DNA from: Rachicladosporium sp. CCFEE 5018
Lineage: Eukaryota > Ascomycota > Dothideomycetes > Cladosporiales > Cladosporiaceae
Assembly (NCBI GenBank): GCA_002077045.2
Contig: NAEU01000693.1
Location: 1 to 22,114, forward strand
Direction of reading: 5' to 3'
Length of the DNA: 22,114 nucleotides
Below the pieces are notes generated by a model. The model saw only the letters and a program-made list of their open reading frames with translations, ran no database searches and had not been told where the DNA came from. Both the position numbers and the translations under genes were made by a program. Positions 1 through 10,800 of the stretch are shown piece after piece (the first letter of the stretch is position 1; every line of letters starts with the position of its first letter).

Positions 1-312
1 TGGACGCTCGAAACCTTATCATCCGGCGGCAAGGAGCTAAGCATATCACTCAGCAAGTCGAACAAGATGGAGTGGTGGCCTCACATCGTCACCTCAGCGC
101 CAAAGATCGACACAGCCAAGATCGTGCCCGAGAATTCGAAGCTGAGTGATCTAGATGGCGAGACCAGAGGCATGGTGGAGAAGATGATGTGGGATCAGCG
201 GCAGAAGGAGATGGGGAAGCCGACCAGCGAGGAGCAGAAGAAGCAGGATATTCTGAAGAAGTTCCAGATGCAGCATCCGGAGATGGATTTCAGTAATGCG
301 AAGATGTCTTGA
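1..312 (+). CDS. nudC: NudC-type nuclear movement protein, C-terminal fragment
   Basis: The reading frame is open from base 1 to a TGA at 310-312, so 103 C-terminal residues are present and the 5' part lies outside the window. Seen: WTLE near the start, then NKMEWWPHIV, IVPENSKLSDLDGETRG, MVEKMMWDQRQ and a QHPEMDFSNAK ending. These are the hallmark C-terminal blocks of NudC, following the end of the p23-like CS domain. Known for the family: NudC is a cytosolic co-chaperone that stabilises LIS1/NudF and supports dynein-dependent nuclear migration in hyphae. The first in-frame Met (67) is internal, not the start. It is convergent with the carboxylesterase gene, with 394 nt between the two stops. 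Family assignment is firm; whether upstream exons exist cannot be seen. Confidence 0.93.
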   Translation, partial: WTLETLSSGGKELSISLSKSNKMEWWPHIVTSAPKIDTAKIVPENSKLSDLDGETRGMVEKMMWDQRQKEMGKPTSEEQKKQDILKKFQMQHPEMDFSNAKMS

Positions 313-706
313 GGAAGGCAAGAGATATGATCATGGATGAACAAGACGAATCCGTATGGTTTGGCTGCTAGCTGGCCGAGAGCAACGTGGTGTAGTTGGG
401 ATGGAAGATCTGACGGACTGTTGCCCTACGATGGCCGACAGAGTGGGAATTGCAAAGTCCAAGCCATGACGGTCTGCATGTCAAGCATACGAGGCTGATA
501 AAATTGGGAGGAATGACGGGAGACATGAAGGCATGAGTAATGCAGCTGCGTGAATGGTGTACACTGATAAGCAGCTGGGTTGCTGCCCAGTAGAGACATA
601 TATACATGATAGCTTCATGATAGGCTGTCAGTGGCACGAAGTAGCAGCCCAGAGTGGCAAAGTACTTCAACTCAGGTACTGCAATCGCCCAGAAATCGCC
701 ACCGCC
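313..706. other. Intergenic, convergent 3' ends
   Basis: This 394 nt stretch separates the stop codons of the NudC gene (+) and the carboxylesterase gene (-). It should hold both 3' UTRs and polyadenylation regions. The small open frames across it show no recognisable protein and I see no RNA gene or repeat. Confidence 0.6.
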
Positions 707-2593
707 TCAATTTCTTACTTCATAGCTCCTTCCGTGGAAGAAATCACACCCAGCCTTAACGTCCAGATCCGGAATCACCCCGATCTGCGTATAGTTTATA
801 TCCATTATCGCGAACTCCGTCTGCCCAGCGCCGATACCCAGCGCCGGATTGTACAGCGGCCAGTGCGGCTTACTCGCGTTACTGTAGCTCCTCGCATTAG
901 GATCCAGATCCGTCACGAAGGAGATGAACCAGTCCTTCATGTAGGCCGAGATGGTGAGATTGTTGGAGTAAGCCGCATCAGTGGGTTGGAAGATGAAAGG
1001 CGCCGTGGCGCCGTGAAGCTGTGTACCAGCGTTGAAGATCAGCTTGTAGGCTGAGAGACCCCAGTCGGAGATGGCGGAGGACATGTAGTACTGCGAAGGC
1101 ATATCAGTGGGTGTCTGAGGACGAAAACATCGTATGAATGGTTGCTCACAGTAGGACACATGATAATAAAGTCGCCGAATAGCTTTTCCCTCTGGAACAG
1201 GGTGCTGTTGTACGCCTCCCTAGGGTAGAGCTGATAGAGTCTGTCGAAGAAGCTCTGCTTCGCGTATGGGAACAGCTTCATCAATCCCGTCGTCTCCTGC
1301 TCGATGGTCGTTTCGCTGCGGTTCGTGTACAGATAGCCCTCATACCCGTCATGGTCGACGAGTAGCGGAACCTTCGTGAAGTGACCTTGCTTAAACTCGT
1401 TGCTCGGAAGGTCGCGAATAATATTGCCGTCTACCGAAGGACCATAGTAGAAGTCTCCGAAAGCTACTACGTTATCCTGGTAATAGGCGTCGAAGTAAGT
1501 CTTCTGGCCAGCGGTTTTGAGGGATTCGGTGGAGAGGCCACGGAGGCAGGCGAGAGTCGTACAATTAGAGGCAGAGAGGAGGTTACGGTACTGGTTCTGG
1601 AGGATAGTGTTGTTATGGTAGCTGGTGTAAGAGTCAGCATATACTGTAGTAGTAGCAGAAAAGGGATGGTAGTCAGTTGCTTACGGTTGCCACCATGGAT
1701 ACTCTGCAATCACTGCTCTGTAAGGAGGGTTCGCAACTCCGCCATATAAGATCATTTGGTTCATCACTTTCTGATCGTCAGCTCCTACTCCATGTGGTGT
1801 CAATGATGGTTCGCGTACCTGCACTGCCACCAGCACTACCACCGATGATCGTGACTCGCGCAGGGTCGCCACCGAACGCTCGGATGTTCCTCTGAACCTG
1901 CAATGCGCGTCAGCTTCAAGTTACATGTCGCTAGTGCGCATGACCTACCCAATTGAACGCAGAGCGCTGATCGAGTAGTCCAGCGTTCGCCACTCCGTCC
2001 TCCCGGACCTCAGCGCTCGACAGGAATCCATATATCGATAATCTGTACTGAATCGAAACATAGATAATGTCGCCACCACTCGTCCCAACAATCGCCTGCC
2101 CCTGATTCCCCGCGCCATTAGCACTCCCCTGCGTATATCCACCCCCATGCACCATCAACATGACCGGCACCAACGTCGCCTTCGGCTTCACCGGCACATA
2201 AACATTCAACAACAGACAGTCCTCTTGGCCCGTCACAGCCACCGGCGTGGGGATATTCGAAGCATACGCGCGCCAGGCCGGCGTTCCCTGGACGCATGAC
2301 GGGCTTGGGGCTCGGGCATCGATGATCTGAGCGGGACTGTAGTCGTTGTGGGACTCGATGTCTTGGGGTGCTTGCCAGCGGAGGTTGCCGATGGGCGCTT
2401 GGGCGAAGCGGATACCGTAGAAGACGTCTACGCTGAAGTTGGCGCGGTAGGAGGTGTTGCCTTGGTAGCGCGCGTAGCCTAGGTCGACTATGGGGCCTGT
2501 GGTGTTGGTGGAGTACGAGGCTTGAGCAGAGCAGAAGGGGAGGAGGAGGAGGAGAGTAGTAGCAGCAATGCCGAGCTTTGCAGTGGAATTCAT
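707..2593 (-). CDS. Secreted type-B carboxylesterase/lipase, five exons
   Basis: Joining exons 2593-1949, 1897-1819, 1766-1685, 1621-1150 and 1090-707 gives 553 residues with matching phases at all four introns (51, 52, 63 and 59 nt, all GT-AG). The start is the ATG at 2593; an upstream in-frame GTG is not used because this start gives a clean signal peptide (hydrophobic core residues 8-20, cleavage near CSAQA). Seen: type-B signature EDCLLLNVYVP (about 124-134), oxyanion loop HGGGY (149-153), nucleophile elbow GGSAGG with Ser236, probable acid Glu363 in DHDGYEG, and probable catalytic His452 in QLHGA. Known: alpha/beta-hydrolase esterases of this family hydrolyse carboxylic esters, usually outside the cell in fungi. 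N-glycosylation sequons are frequent (e.g. NTT, NFS, NNT). The substrate cannot be told. Oddity: the elbow has Gly where classical enzymes have Glu (GESAGG), a form I believe is common in fungal members. Confidence 0.9.
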
Positions 2594-2660
2594 GATGGCA
2601 GTGAAGAGCACGCTTGACACTTGGACTTGTGGACGGAAGAGAGGAGGAGAGATACTGAAG

Positions 2661-2666
2661 CTTATA
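2661..2666 (-). promoter_or_regulatory. Possible TATA element of the carboxylesterase gene
   Basis: Minus-strand TATAAG lies about 70 nt upstream of the ATG at 2593 and is followed by a pyrimidine-rich run (CTCTCCTCCTCTC), a common arrangement around fungal transcription starts. Inferred from position and sequence only. Confidence 0.35.
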
Positions 2667-3250
2667 CTTGACGTACTGCACCGACGCTTGTGTACCTCAA
2701 TATCTCCGCTTTGCGCACGGCATACAGGCGATGCTACAGATAAAGGTCGGCCGGCTACTGATGAGTGACGTCGAAGAGGAGGTGTTGCACAGTTTCACCC
2801 GGTTGCGATGTCGTTGCATGGAACTCGATCAACTCGAGATCCCCGCTTTCCAGCCATTCTTCGGTCGCACTTTCCTCCGCGTTCTTTGCCCAGGTTCTGG
2901 ACATACGGGCGTTCAAGATCTCTTCATGCTGCAATTGATATGCTCTGATTGAAAGTCGCTGTAGATATTGGGAGGCCACTGGGATTTGGCAAGCTTTGTG
3001 TCATGTAAAGCATACAGCCGCACCTAACATGGGACGTGAAGTCCAAATAAGCTCGTAGCTCCTGCCCTTCGTCCTGGATATCCATCGTGCCTTCCCAAAC
3101 CGTCAGCGCTGTACAATAGCGGCGATTCGCGTTTGACTCCCGTCATAAACTCCAGAACGCCTCGCTGTCCCAAATAAGAAGGCCAGCCCTGATCTCCATC
3201 TCTGACCCTTTGCCCTCGTGTGAATCGACCATTGCCGCCCTTGACATCCC
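2667..3250. other. Intergenic, no supported gene
   Basis: This region holds the upstream part of the carboxylesterase promoter and the 3' UTR of the bHLH gene. Open frames of 70-95 codons occur on both strands, but they lack family motifs; the minus-strand frame at 2755-2979 begins at GTG rather than ATG. I see no RNA gene. Confidence 0.5.
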
Positions 3251-5538
3251 TCAGCCAACCTTGACGGCCTCCGGACTTTTACTCTCGTCCATTGCATCCC
3301 CCAAGCCAGCCTCAACACCAGACCCACTCCCCCCAGATTCACTCCCACTCTCCCCAAGCTTTCTTCGCATCATATCAAGCTCCTTTTTCATCTCCATCAT
3401 AGCCATCCTCTGCCGCTCCTCACTCTCCTTTAGCACGCGGATATACTTGTTCGCGCTTTCCACAGTCGCAGCCTTGGAACTCTGACTGCGACCCTCGCGT
3501 TCCCGTTCCCGCTCCGCGTCGCCTCCCTCGCCGTTGACATCTTCCTCCACTTCAGCTTCGCCTTCACCTTTCGGTGTCGCTGGGATGAGAGATTGCATTT
3601 CTTTGAGGGCGTCGTTGATGCGGTTCCTTCGGCCTTGCTCGGCGACTTTGTGGGATGTGCGTTTTGATGTGAGGCCAGTGGAGAGAGATTCTGGGTACGA
3701 GACACCTGGTAATCGCGTGCCGTCGAGGAGATTCTGGTAATTTGATTTCGAGGCCAGCAGTAGGGCGTGCGTTGGGGAGTGTAACGCTGCAAAGTCAGAT
3801 TAGCTGCAATGTCCGAATCAATGCGGGATGAGTGGATGGACTTACTGCCTTCGGGAAGCAAAGGCTTGATACTAGGACTTATTCTTGGCCGGAGAGCGGG
3901 TGAGAGCAAGCCGCCTGGACTCGCAGGCACGGAGCCGCGTTTCTTCGCGCCTCGGGCTGTGGCGCTTGGTTTGGCGGAGGCTGTCTTATCTTTGAGTAGG
4001 CCGGCGGGTGTGGACGCTGTCATTGGAGATGCCATGCCATTGAGTGCTGGGCTCGCCGATGCACTGCCAGGTCTTACAGAAGTAGGTCGATCCAGAGGTC
4101 CGAGTTTCGGAGTCTTTCGCGCGGCCATGCGAGGAGTCTGCTCGCTTGAAGCAAGCTCTACTTGCGTATCAATCTGCGAGAGCGTGGGTCTTCGTGCTGC
4201 CGCCGGGAGTTGCAGGTCGTCGAGCGGTGTTTCTTCGAGTCCATTCAGACCCGTGGTCGAAGCGCACCCGGGCTTCATAGACAAGATCGACTTTGGCGTT
4301 GCCGCCTTTCCTGACGGCGGTGTCTGCTGCGCTCCTGGTTGTTGCTGTCCCTGCAGCGCAGGTGAATGCGATAATGAAGACCCTGGTTTTGGCGGTGGTC
4401 CCATGAGTGCTTCACTCAGGGCCTCTGGGGACACGCTCTGCTCTTCCGAACTCTCGAATGCAGGTGGAAGTGTGAACCCAGCCGAGTGCGGTAAGTTGGC
4501 ACTTCCGCTTCTCTGCACTTCTTGTACCATATTCTCTGCGCTCTTCGAGGGCGTGATAGAAGCTAGCATACCCGACTTCCGCTTCTGCGCCTTCGCAATG
4601 GGACTCTGCTTGATCTTACTCACAGCTAAGCTCCTCGGCGTGGCTACTTTCCTTCGAGCACTTTTCTTCGGCTGAGAGGCCGGCTCAGGTAATGTCAGCC
4701 CGTCACCACCCATTTCGACATCTGCATTTGGATCAACCGGACTTGCGGCGTTGGAGCTCGGTGCCGTACTAGGATTGGTGTAGTATCCCTGCTGTACGCG
4801 CTGTTGCTGGACTGATCTCGGCGCTCCATTGCCATTCTGTGCGTGCAGAGCAGGAGCCGTGAGAGGCGAGAAGTAGGCTCCAGGCACAGTGTACTCTGGT
4901 GCGAGGTGGAATTGTGGCGTGCTCTGTGGCGAAGCCATAGGTGTGAACTGTATCTGCTCGTTCTTCCGCATGTGGTACTGTTGCTCCATCAGCGCCCTTT
5001 GCTGAGCGTCCAGCTGTTGCAAGAACCGTCCAGTCTCGCCATGCATTTCATAGCTGTTGGGTGTAGGCGGGATGTGACTACCACCCGGGTACGCTTGCTG
5101 TGTGGAGAACTGGAAGTGCTGCTGCTGTTGTTGCTGCAGTGGTTGGAAGTCCTGCACCATGCCCTGCTGAAAAAGATCCTCATTCGCAAAACCCATATTC
5201 CCTGCCTGATGTCCTTGCCCGTTCATCCCAAACTGCTGCTGTTGCGGCGCGGCCACGAACCCGCTGAAGTCCTGCGCCATGCTCGTCGTCGTCGGGACGT
5301 TCCCAAACCCTCCCATGGCCTCATCGAACGGCGTACCCGGATGTGTACCAGGATGCGATTGCTGCATGACCTCGGCAAACCCATTATTGTCGTCCAAATT
5401 CGTTATCGCATCAAGGTCGAAGTTGTCTATGTTAAAGATGTTCGACAGATCATCCAGGTCACTCGTCATCTGCACCATAGGGTCCATTATGTCTGGCGCG
5501 GCGGACCAGGCCTGGTGCTGGTCTATGGGCGTGTTCAT
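3251..5538 (-). CDS. bHLH transcription factor of the NUC-1/Pho4 (phosphate response) family
   Basis: Exons 5538-3846 and 3786-3251 are joined across a 59 nt GTAAGT...CAG intron (3787-3845) and encode 742 residues. The start ATG has a good context (gccATGa). Seen: an acidic/hydrophobic N-terminal segment rich in Asp, Leu and Phe (about 26-60, likely activation domain); Gln runs (QQQQQQ and QQQQ); a long Ser/Pro/Ala-rich, basic-patched middle; then a conserved block containing LHSPTHALLLASKSNYQNLL (566-585) just before the bHLH. The basic region reads KRTSHKVAEQGRRNR (606-620), with the His-Glu-Arg triad that in Pho4-type factors contacts CACGTG. Helix 1 continues to about 633, a loop of ~34 charged residues (Glu/Arg-rich) follows, and helix 2 is SKAATVESANKYIRVL (668-683), leading into a short coiled coil. 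Known: NUC-1/Pho4 activate phosphate-starvation genes. Orthology is likely but a paralogue with another target set is possible. Confidence 0.85.
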
Positions 5539-6027
5539 GGCTGCGGATGGCCCAGCCAGCGGAATGCGGGTCGTGTGGTTGCAGCCGACTGCCTCAGTAT
5601 TCGCAAGTTCAATCTTCGGCCGCGGGTGGCCTCGTCGAGTCCGCCGCGGTTACAGCACGATGGCTGTCGCACTGCAGCTGTATCCTCGTGCCTGTGTGAG
5701 TGAAGAGAAAGGCTCTAGGTCGAACAGGGAAGGCGCAGCTGACAGGGCCGAATGTCGAGTCCTTGGCGGGCGAAGTCTAAGCAGACAGACTCGACTGTCA
5801 GATGCAACGTCGGCAGCGGTAAGCGATCGGAAGGTCTCGTGTGGTAGCGACAGTCAATTCTGCAGTGCCGAAGATATGGCGGTGCGTAGGTTTGCGGTGC
5901 GGTGTGGTACGAGGGAGTGTGGGAGCCACAGCACTGAGCTTGCGCGTAGGAGAAAGGTAGATAGGCGAGTGACAAACTCAAGGTTTCTCACAGTCGTCTA
6001 GTATTTGCGGGCCGATCGATGACAGGG
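5539..6027 (-). promoter_or_regulatory. Probable long ATG-free 5' leader of the bHLH gene
   Basis: Reading upstream of the bHLH start on the gene strand, no ATG occurs for 489 nt (the first is at 6028-6030), while the opposite strand has seven in the same interval. Such one-sided absence fits a transcribed 5' leader kept free of upstream start codons. The transcription start and any 5' UTR intron are not visible from sequence alone. Confidence 0.45.
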
Positions 6028-7825
6028 CATCAAGGTGGAGTATTCAGCGTGCCTTAATGGCAATAGGGATGGACCGTTTTTGGCATCTGCTTGTTGCAAT
6101 GCCCATCGAAAGAGGGGCAGCCACCACTCCCGAACTCACCTCGCTATTTCTTCCCATCGCTCTTCCGACACAAGGAAGACTCTTCACTTTGCTCCCTAGC
6201 TGGCCCACCAAGCGCGGAGATTGCCTTACTCTCCACCTCCCCACAGCGCCACACTGATCATCAGCACTACAGGCCCCGGATCAAAATCCTCTTGCGTTCA
6301 TAACGCATGGCAAGCAGCCGCAGCTTCGACCACGACCCCACGGTATGGCTTGCAGGCATTGCGTAACGAATGGGCGTTCGATACCAAGTGCGCGGGACTT
6401 GGCTCGAATAGAAGAGTGGGATGCACTCCGACGTCGTTACCCGCTAGGAAGCTCGTGATTGGAGCGCGCAGACATTGGACACCCGGGGTTGAACTCCGCT
6501 ACTATCGAGGGTTTAGTACGCATGGGGTTTGCATAGCTTGAAGCGAGTGGCGGCAGCCACAGCACAGCTGCGGCGAAGTGTATGCTTCTTCACAGCTACA
6601 TGTACTCTGGACCCGAGCTCAGAACAAACGCCGTGCAGAGGGAACAAGACCACATTGATCGAGAGAGTCGACTACTGTACAGTGCACTCTCCAGCGTGGG
6701 GGCTCACACCCCAAAAAAACTCTGATCGCCCGGCTCATGCACGCAATAGTGGGTCAGTACTATATTACCCGCATGCACCTCCTCGGCTTGCTCGCCGCGT
6801 TCGGTACTGACCTCACTTCAAGAAGATTGTGGACGAGGCTATCGACGTTGGACGACCTCATCCTTACCGCCACGTCTCCAATGGTTTGCTGAAGAGCCTT
6901 AGGCTATCACAGGTCGCGCCCCGAGTGTGCTTCCACGCTTGCTGTGTCGATTGGAGAGCTGCTTGCAGGCCGCCGGAAACACGCACCGGCGTGTGGCTAT
7001 CGACGATGCTTCGGTGGAAGGTCGACAATTACAGCACATCGACATTCCTTTTCGACAAAAACGCTCCGCCATCGGGTGCATTTCAGTGTTCTCAGACTTC
7101 CAGAAACGCGGAGACGGCATCGACTTACCTCTGTTCTAACTTGATGGATGACTTCCAATAGTCGCAGTCACAACGTCGCAACGTCGCAACGATTAGATTC
7201 GTCTAGGCAAGGTGTGCGTATGTACTGTAAGCGCAGGCTTCATGAGTATCTATTCTGATGGAGGGTAAGACTCTTTTCGTTGCTCTATCTCTCTGTACAT
7301 CGAAATCATCCGAGTGGGACACCAGCGTCCCAGTATCACGAACGCAGATCGATCCAAGATACCACGATCGACTCGTGCAACACCTTCAATCCACCTCGCA
7401 TGTGTTGCAAGGAGAAGCGCTCTCGCGATCGGAGGAAGCAGAGATCAGACATACTGCTTAATGTAGAAGACTGCGTAGCCTCCACTATCGCTCCTATCCT
7501 CACTTCACCTCCAGAACCTCTTACGGCTGATGCTGTGAGACTAGGATGGAGAACGATTGAGCGTAGCGGAGGCATGTGTTGTCAAGCGCTGCTTTCGACC
7601 GCCTATTGCAGCACGGTATAGATCACGGAGCATACACACTACACTCTCAGTAAGGCGAAGCCGAGACTGGTACTTGATGGCGGTGAAGTATTGCTACCGA
7701 CCGCCCAGCTCGCTAAACGCCGTACACCCCTCCTCACCAGCAGAGAAGCTGCAGCCCTCTCCAGTGACTCCGTCTACTATCTCACTCTCTGCCTCAGCTA
7801 CTGACAGCTAGCCTACAGCAGCAAT
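6028..7825. other. Long intergenic region, no supported gene
   Basis: About 1.8 kb between the bHLH upstream region and the 3' end of the eIF3a gene. I examined the open frames (all under ~115 codons) on both strands and found no recognisable domain, and no convincing spliced gene or tRNA. It contains a short tandem repeat at 7171-7191. It may hold distal promoter sequence or an uncharacterised non-coding transcript; nothing in the sequence decides this. Confidence 0.5.
7171..7191. repeat. 8-bp tandem repeat
   Basis: The unit CAACGTCG occurs twice in full and then as CAACG, in tandem. It is in non-coding sequence between the bHLH and eIF3a genes. No function is evident. Confidence 0.7.
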
Positions 7826-10800
7826 CTAGTTCCTCCCTTGAGGCGGGCGGTACGCGCCCCCAGCGCCAGGCGGCTTATACGCCCCACCCACCGGCGCCGG
7901 GCTCTCCTTCCTCTCCTCCTTCGGCGCGCCTCTCTGCCACCTATCCGCGCCCGTAGCCGGGCTCTCCGTCCTCTCGCCCTGTCCGGGCCTAGGCCGCGGC
8001 GCCCAGCGCTCGGTAGGCTTAGCTCCGTCCCTGCTCTCCTCGCGAGGTGGCGCAGCGTCAGCACCAGGTGCCTTACCACGAAGGGCAGGCGGGAGGTACC
8101 CGCTGCGTTTCGGTGCGCCAGACTCGTCGGCTGCAGGCTCAGCGGCAGGCGCGGCAGCAGCAGCGGGTGTGGACTCGGGAAGCTCGCCTTTGGCTTTGAG
8201 AGCCTCGCGCTCGCGCCAGGTGAGCTTGTCACCGGTACGAGGCGCGAGCGCGATCTTGGACGGGCCACGAGACTCCGGCTCAGCTGCTGCGCGGTCGGGG
8301 GCACGCTCAAAGGTCCTGGCTGCAGGTGCGCTAGCACCTTGCTTGCGAAGGAGGCGGTTCCTCTCAGCCTCCTCTTCACGCTCGCGCTGCTTCCTCGCAG
8401 CCTCCATTCGCTCTTCACGCCGCTTTTCGGCCTCTGCCTTTGCCTCAGCATCCTTGGCGCGCTTCTCCTCTGCTGCGCGCTCAGCCTCTTCCTCTTCACG
8501 AATACGTGCCTCCTCTTCTTCGGCAATCCGGCGCTCTTCCTCCTCTGCACGACGGCGCTCAGCGTCACGAGCATCTCTGACCTCCTTGCGACGCTTGTCC
8601 ATCTGTGCATTGAGCTCACGCTCGGCAGCCTTGCGGCGCTTCTCGAAGTCAGCGTGGCGTTGCTCAGTGATGTCCTTCCTGAATGTCTCGTATGGCGTGA
8701 CAAGCCTGCTGAGGCGGTGTTTGAGTGAGACGTCCTCTTTGTGCTTCTCCTCTGCACTCCTCATAGTCTCGTTCTTGGCGGTCTCCCAAGCAGTGTAGTC
8801 CTCCTTGCGCTGAACTTCGTAGTCCTCGGGCAAGTGCTTGATCTCTTCCTTACGGTACGCACGCTCGAGATGGTCGAGACGCTTCGATGTCACCCTCAGC
8901 TTATCACCCATTTCATTCTTCTCCTTCTCGAGTGCCTGCAGCTTGAGCATGCGGATGCGGCTGCTGTCAAGCTCATCGATGTCAAGATTCGAAATGTCCA
9001 CACCCTTAACACCCTGCTGCAACTCCTTGAGCTGCTTCTCGACTTCCTCACGCTGCACGCGCTTCCTCTCAGCCATGATTCTGCGCTCCTCACGATCCTT
9101 GGTCTCCTGAGCAAGTCGCTGGCTTTCAGCCGCCTGCAGCTCCTGCTGACGAGTTTTGCGCTTCTGATCCTCATCGCGCTTGCGAGCCGCCTCGGCGCTG
9201 GCGAAGGTCTCCTTCCTCTTCTGGATGGCCTCGCGGCGGGCCAGCAGCTCCTGATGCTCCTTCTCGAAACCAGCTTCAGCCCTCTTCAAGCTGGCGAGCT
9301 TGGCCTCGAGACGCTCCTTGTTGAAGGCAGGATCGACGTACTGCACAGCTTGGTACAGTGCCTTGGAGAGGCGAGTGAGCTGGGAGCGCACGATCTCTGC
9401 GGGCGTGCTCTGCAGGCGCTGCACCGATCCAGAGTCGGCCTCGGCGGATCCGCCGCCGGCGCCTGGCTGCATCGCCTTGGCCGAGGAGAAGACGTCCGAG
9501 TCGAAGGTGAGGACACCAGTGGAGTGGTCGACACGAATCGACAGGTCGCCCTTCTTGCAACCGTTCATGATGAACTTCTCGATACCGACAGCATCGATCT
9601 GGAATGGATCCGGAAACTTGGCCAAGCTCAGAACTTCATCGATGTTGACGTCCGTGTACACTTGTGACAACTGCTGGAAAAGCCGGGTGAGGATGACCTG
9701 TTGCAGAGGTGCAACATATTTCCTCATCTCCTCGTCAGCACCAAGCTGCGACAGAATAGGCGATACCTTGGCGCAGATCGACTTGGGGTGGAAGTCGGTC
9801 TCGAGGATGTTGTAGAGGTTGCGAATCTCAGGCCGGGCACGCTGGAGGATATCCTTGCTGAGCATGTCCTTGAACAAGATCGCGCGGGTAGGGGGAGTGT
9901 TCATGGCAAGCAAGTTGGTGAGGCGGGTGTTCTTGTTGCTACGTACTGCATCGGTGTCGATGAGTGCGCCACGCGAGCGCGATGTGCTGATGACTGGGAT
10001 TGACAGTGCCGAGAGCAGGACGAAAGAGGCTGCTTTTGACAAGTCTGCGTCAGACACATTCGTCGGATTGTCCTTCTTGGAGCCACCACTGGCAAGTGCG
10101 CGTGCTGACTGGGAAAGCAGGTTGTAGTATCGGCTGTAGGCAGCGGCGTGGAAGAGGTAGTTCTCGGAGACCAAGAAGATCCTCGTGAGCTTCTCGAAGT
10201 AGTTGGCCATCATCACGTTCTTGGCTGAGCGCTTCGACAAGCTTAGCAAAGTGTGGATGTCCTCAACACTCTTGAACGCCTCCTGCCACAGCTCGAGCTC
10301 GACGGCGACGTTCAGCTGCATGAAGCGGGTGTCCAGATGGCGCTGGAGCGTCTCCGGCTCGCTCAAATTGATGGCAAGGACCTGCTGTGAGTACTTGGCC
10401 GCATTCTGCAAGTGATTGCGTAGAAGCTCGCACAACCGCCTGAACTCAGTCTTGCGTGCATACTTCAGGCAGAAGTTGAAGGCCTGGTGTGCAGTAGTCT
10501 GGTACATGACCTCGAGGCGTGCATTATTCTTGAAGATGTCCAAGACTGTGCGGTAGGTCTCCCAGAGGAACTTCAGCCACGGAGTGACGATGGCACGATC
10601 CGTCCGATCACGTGATTGCTCGCCGGAGATTGTCGATAGGAGGATCGACTCTGGTGTCTCAGTGGCCTCGAGATCGCCAATGTTGGCGAGCGAAGTGCTG
10701 GCATTCTCTCCCTCTCCCTGTGCACCTTCACCAGCAGCGGCAGCCTCAGTCTGATCAGCCTTCTCCTGAGCAGCCTTGACCTTTTCTTCTGCCAATTCGA

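Noticed and set aside
1091..1149. Shorter 35-nt version of the last esterase intron ending at CCTCAG
   Set aside because: Below any intron length in the window and lacks a branch site; the 59-nt version has CTGAT and yields the expected CPT-YYMS junction.
2118..2681. 187-codon minus-strand frame overlapping the carboxylesterase start
   Set aside because: Alternative frame of the esterase first exon; low-complexity Pro/His/Arg-rich translation, while the esterase frame has signal peptide and family motifs.
2755..2979. 74-codon minus-strand frame with a charged helical look
   Set aside because: Starts at GTG, overlaps an equally long plus-strand frame, and no family is recognisable; not enough to call a gene.
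3809..4675. 288-codon plus-strand open frame opposite the bHLH gene
   Set aside because: Antisense shadow of the Ser/Pro-rich middle of the bHLH protein, with no domain of its own.
4843..6001. Plus-strand frames of 240-286 codons overlapping the bHLH N-terminus and its upstream region
   Set aside because: Composition mirrors the antisense of a Gln-rich protein; no recognisable motifs, and the minus-strand gene is well supported.
6529..7161. Open frames of 93-110 codons in the 2.3 kb intergenic region
   Set aside because: Frames overlap one another in all registers, show no motif, and no splice arrangement gave a recognisable protein.
8741..9667. 308-codon plus-strand open frame inside eIF3a
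   Set aside because: It is antisense to conserved eIF3a coding sequence; its Leu/Ser-rich composition is what the codon bias of a Glu/Lys/Arg-rich protein gives in reverse.
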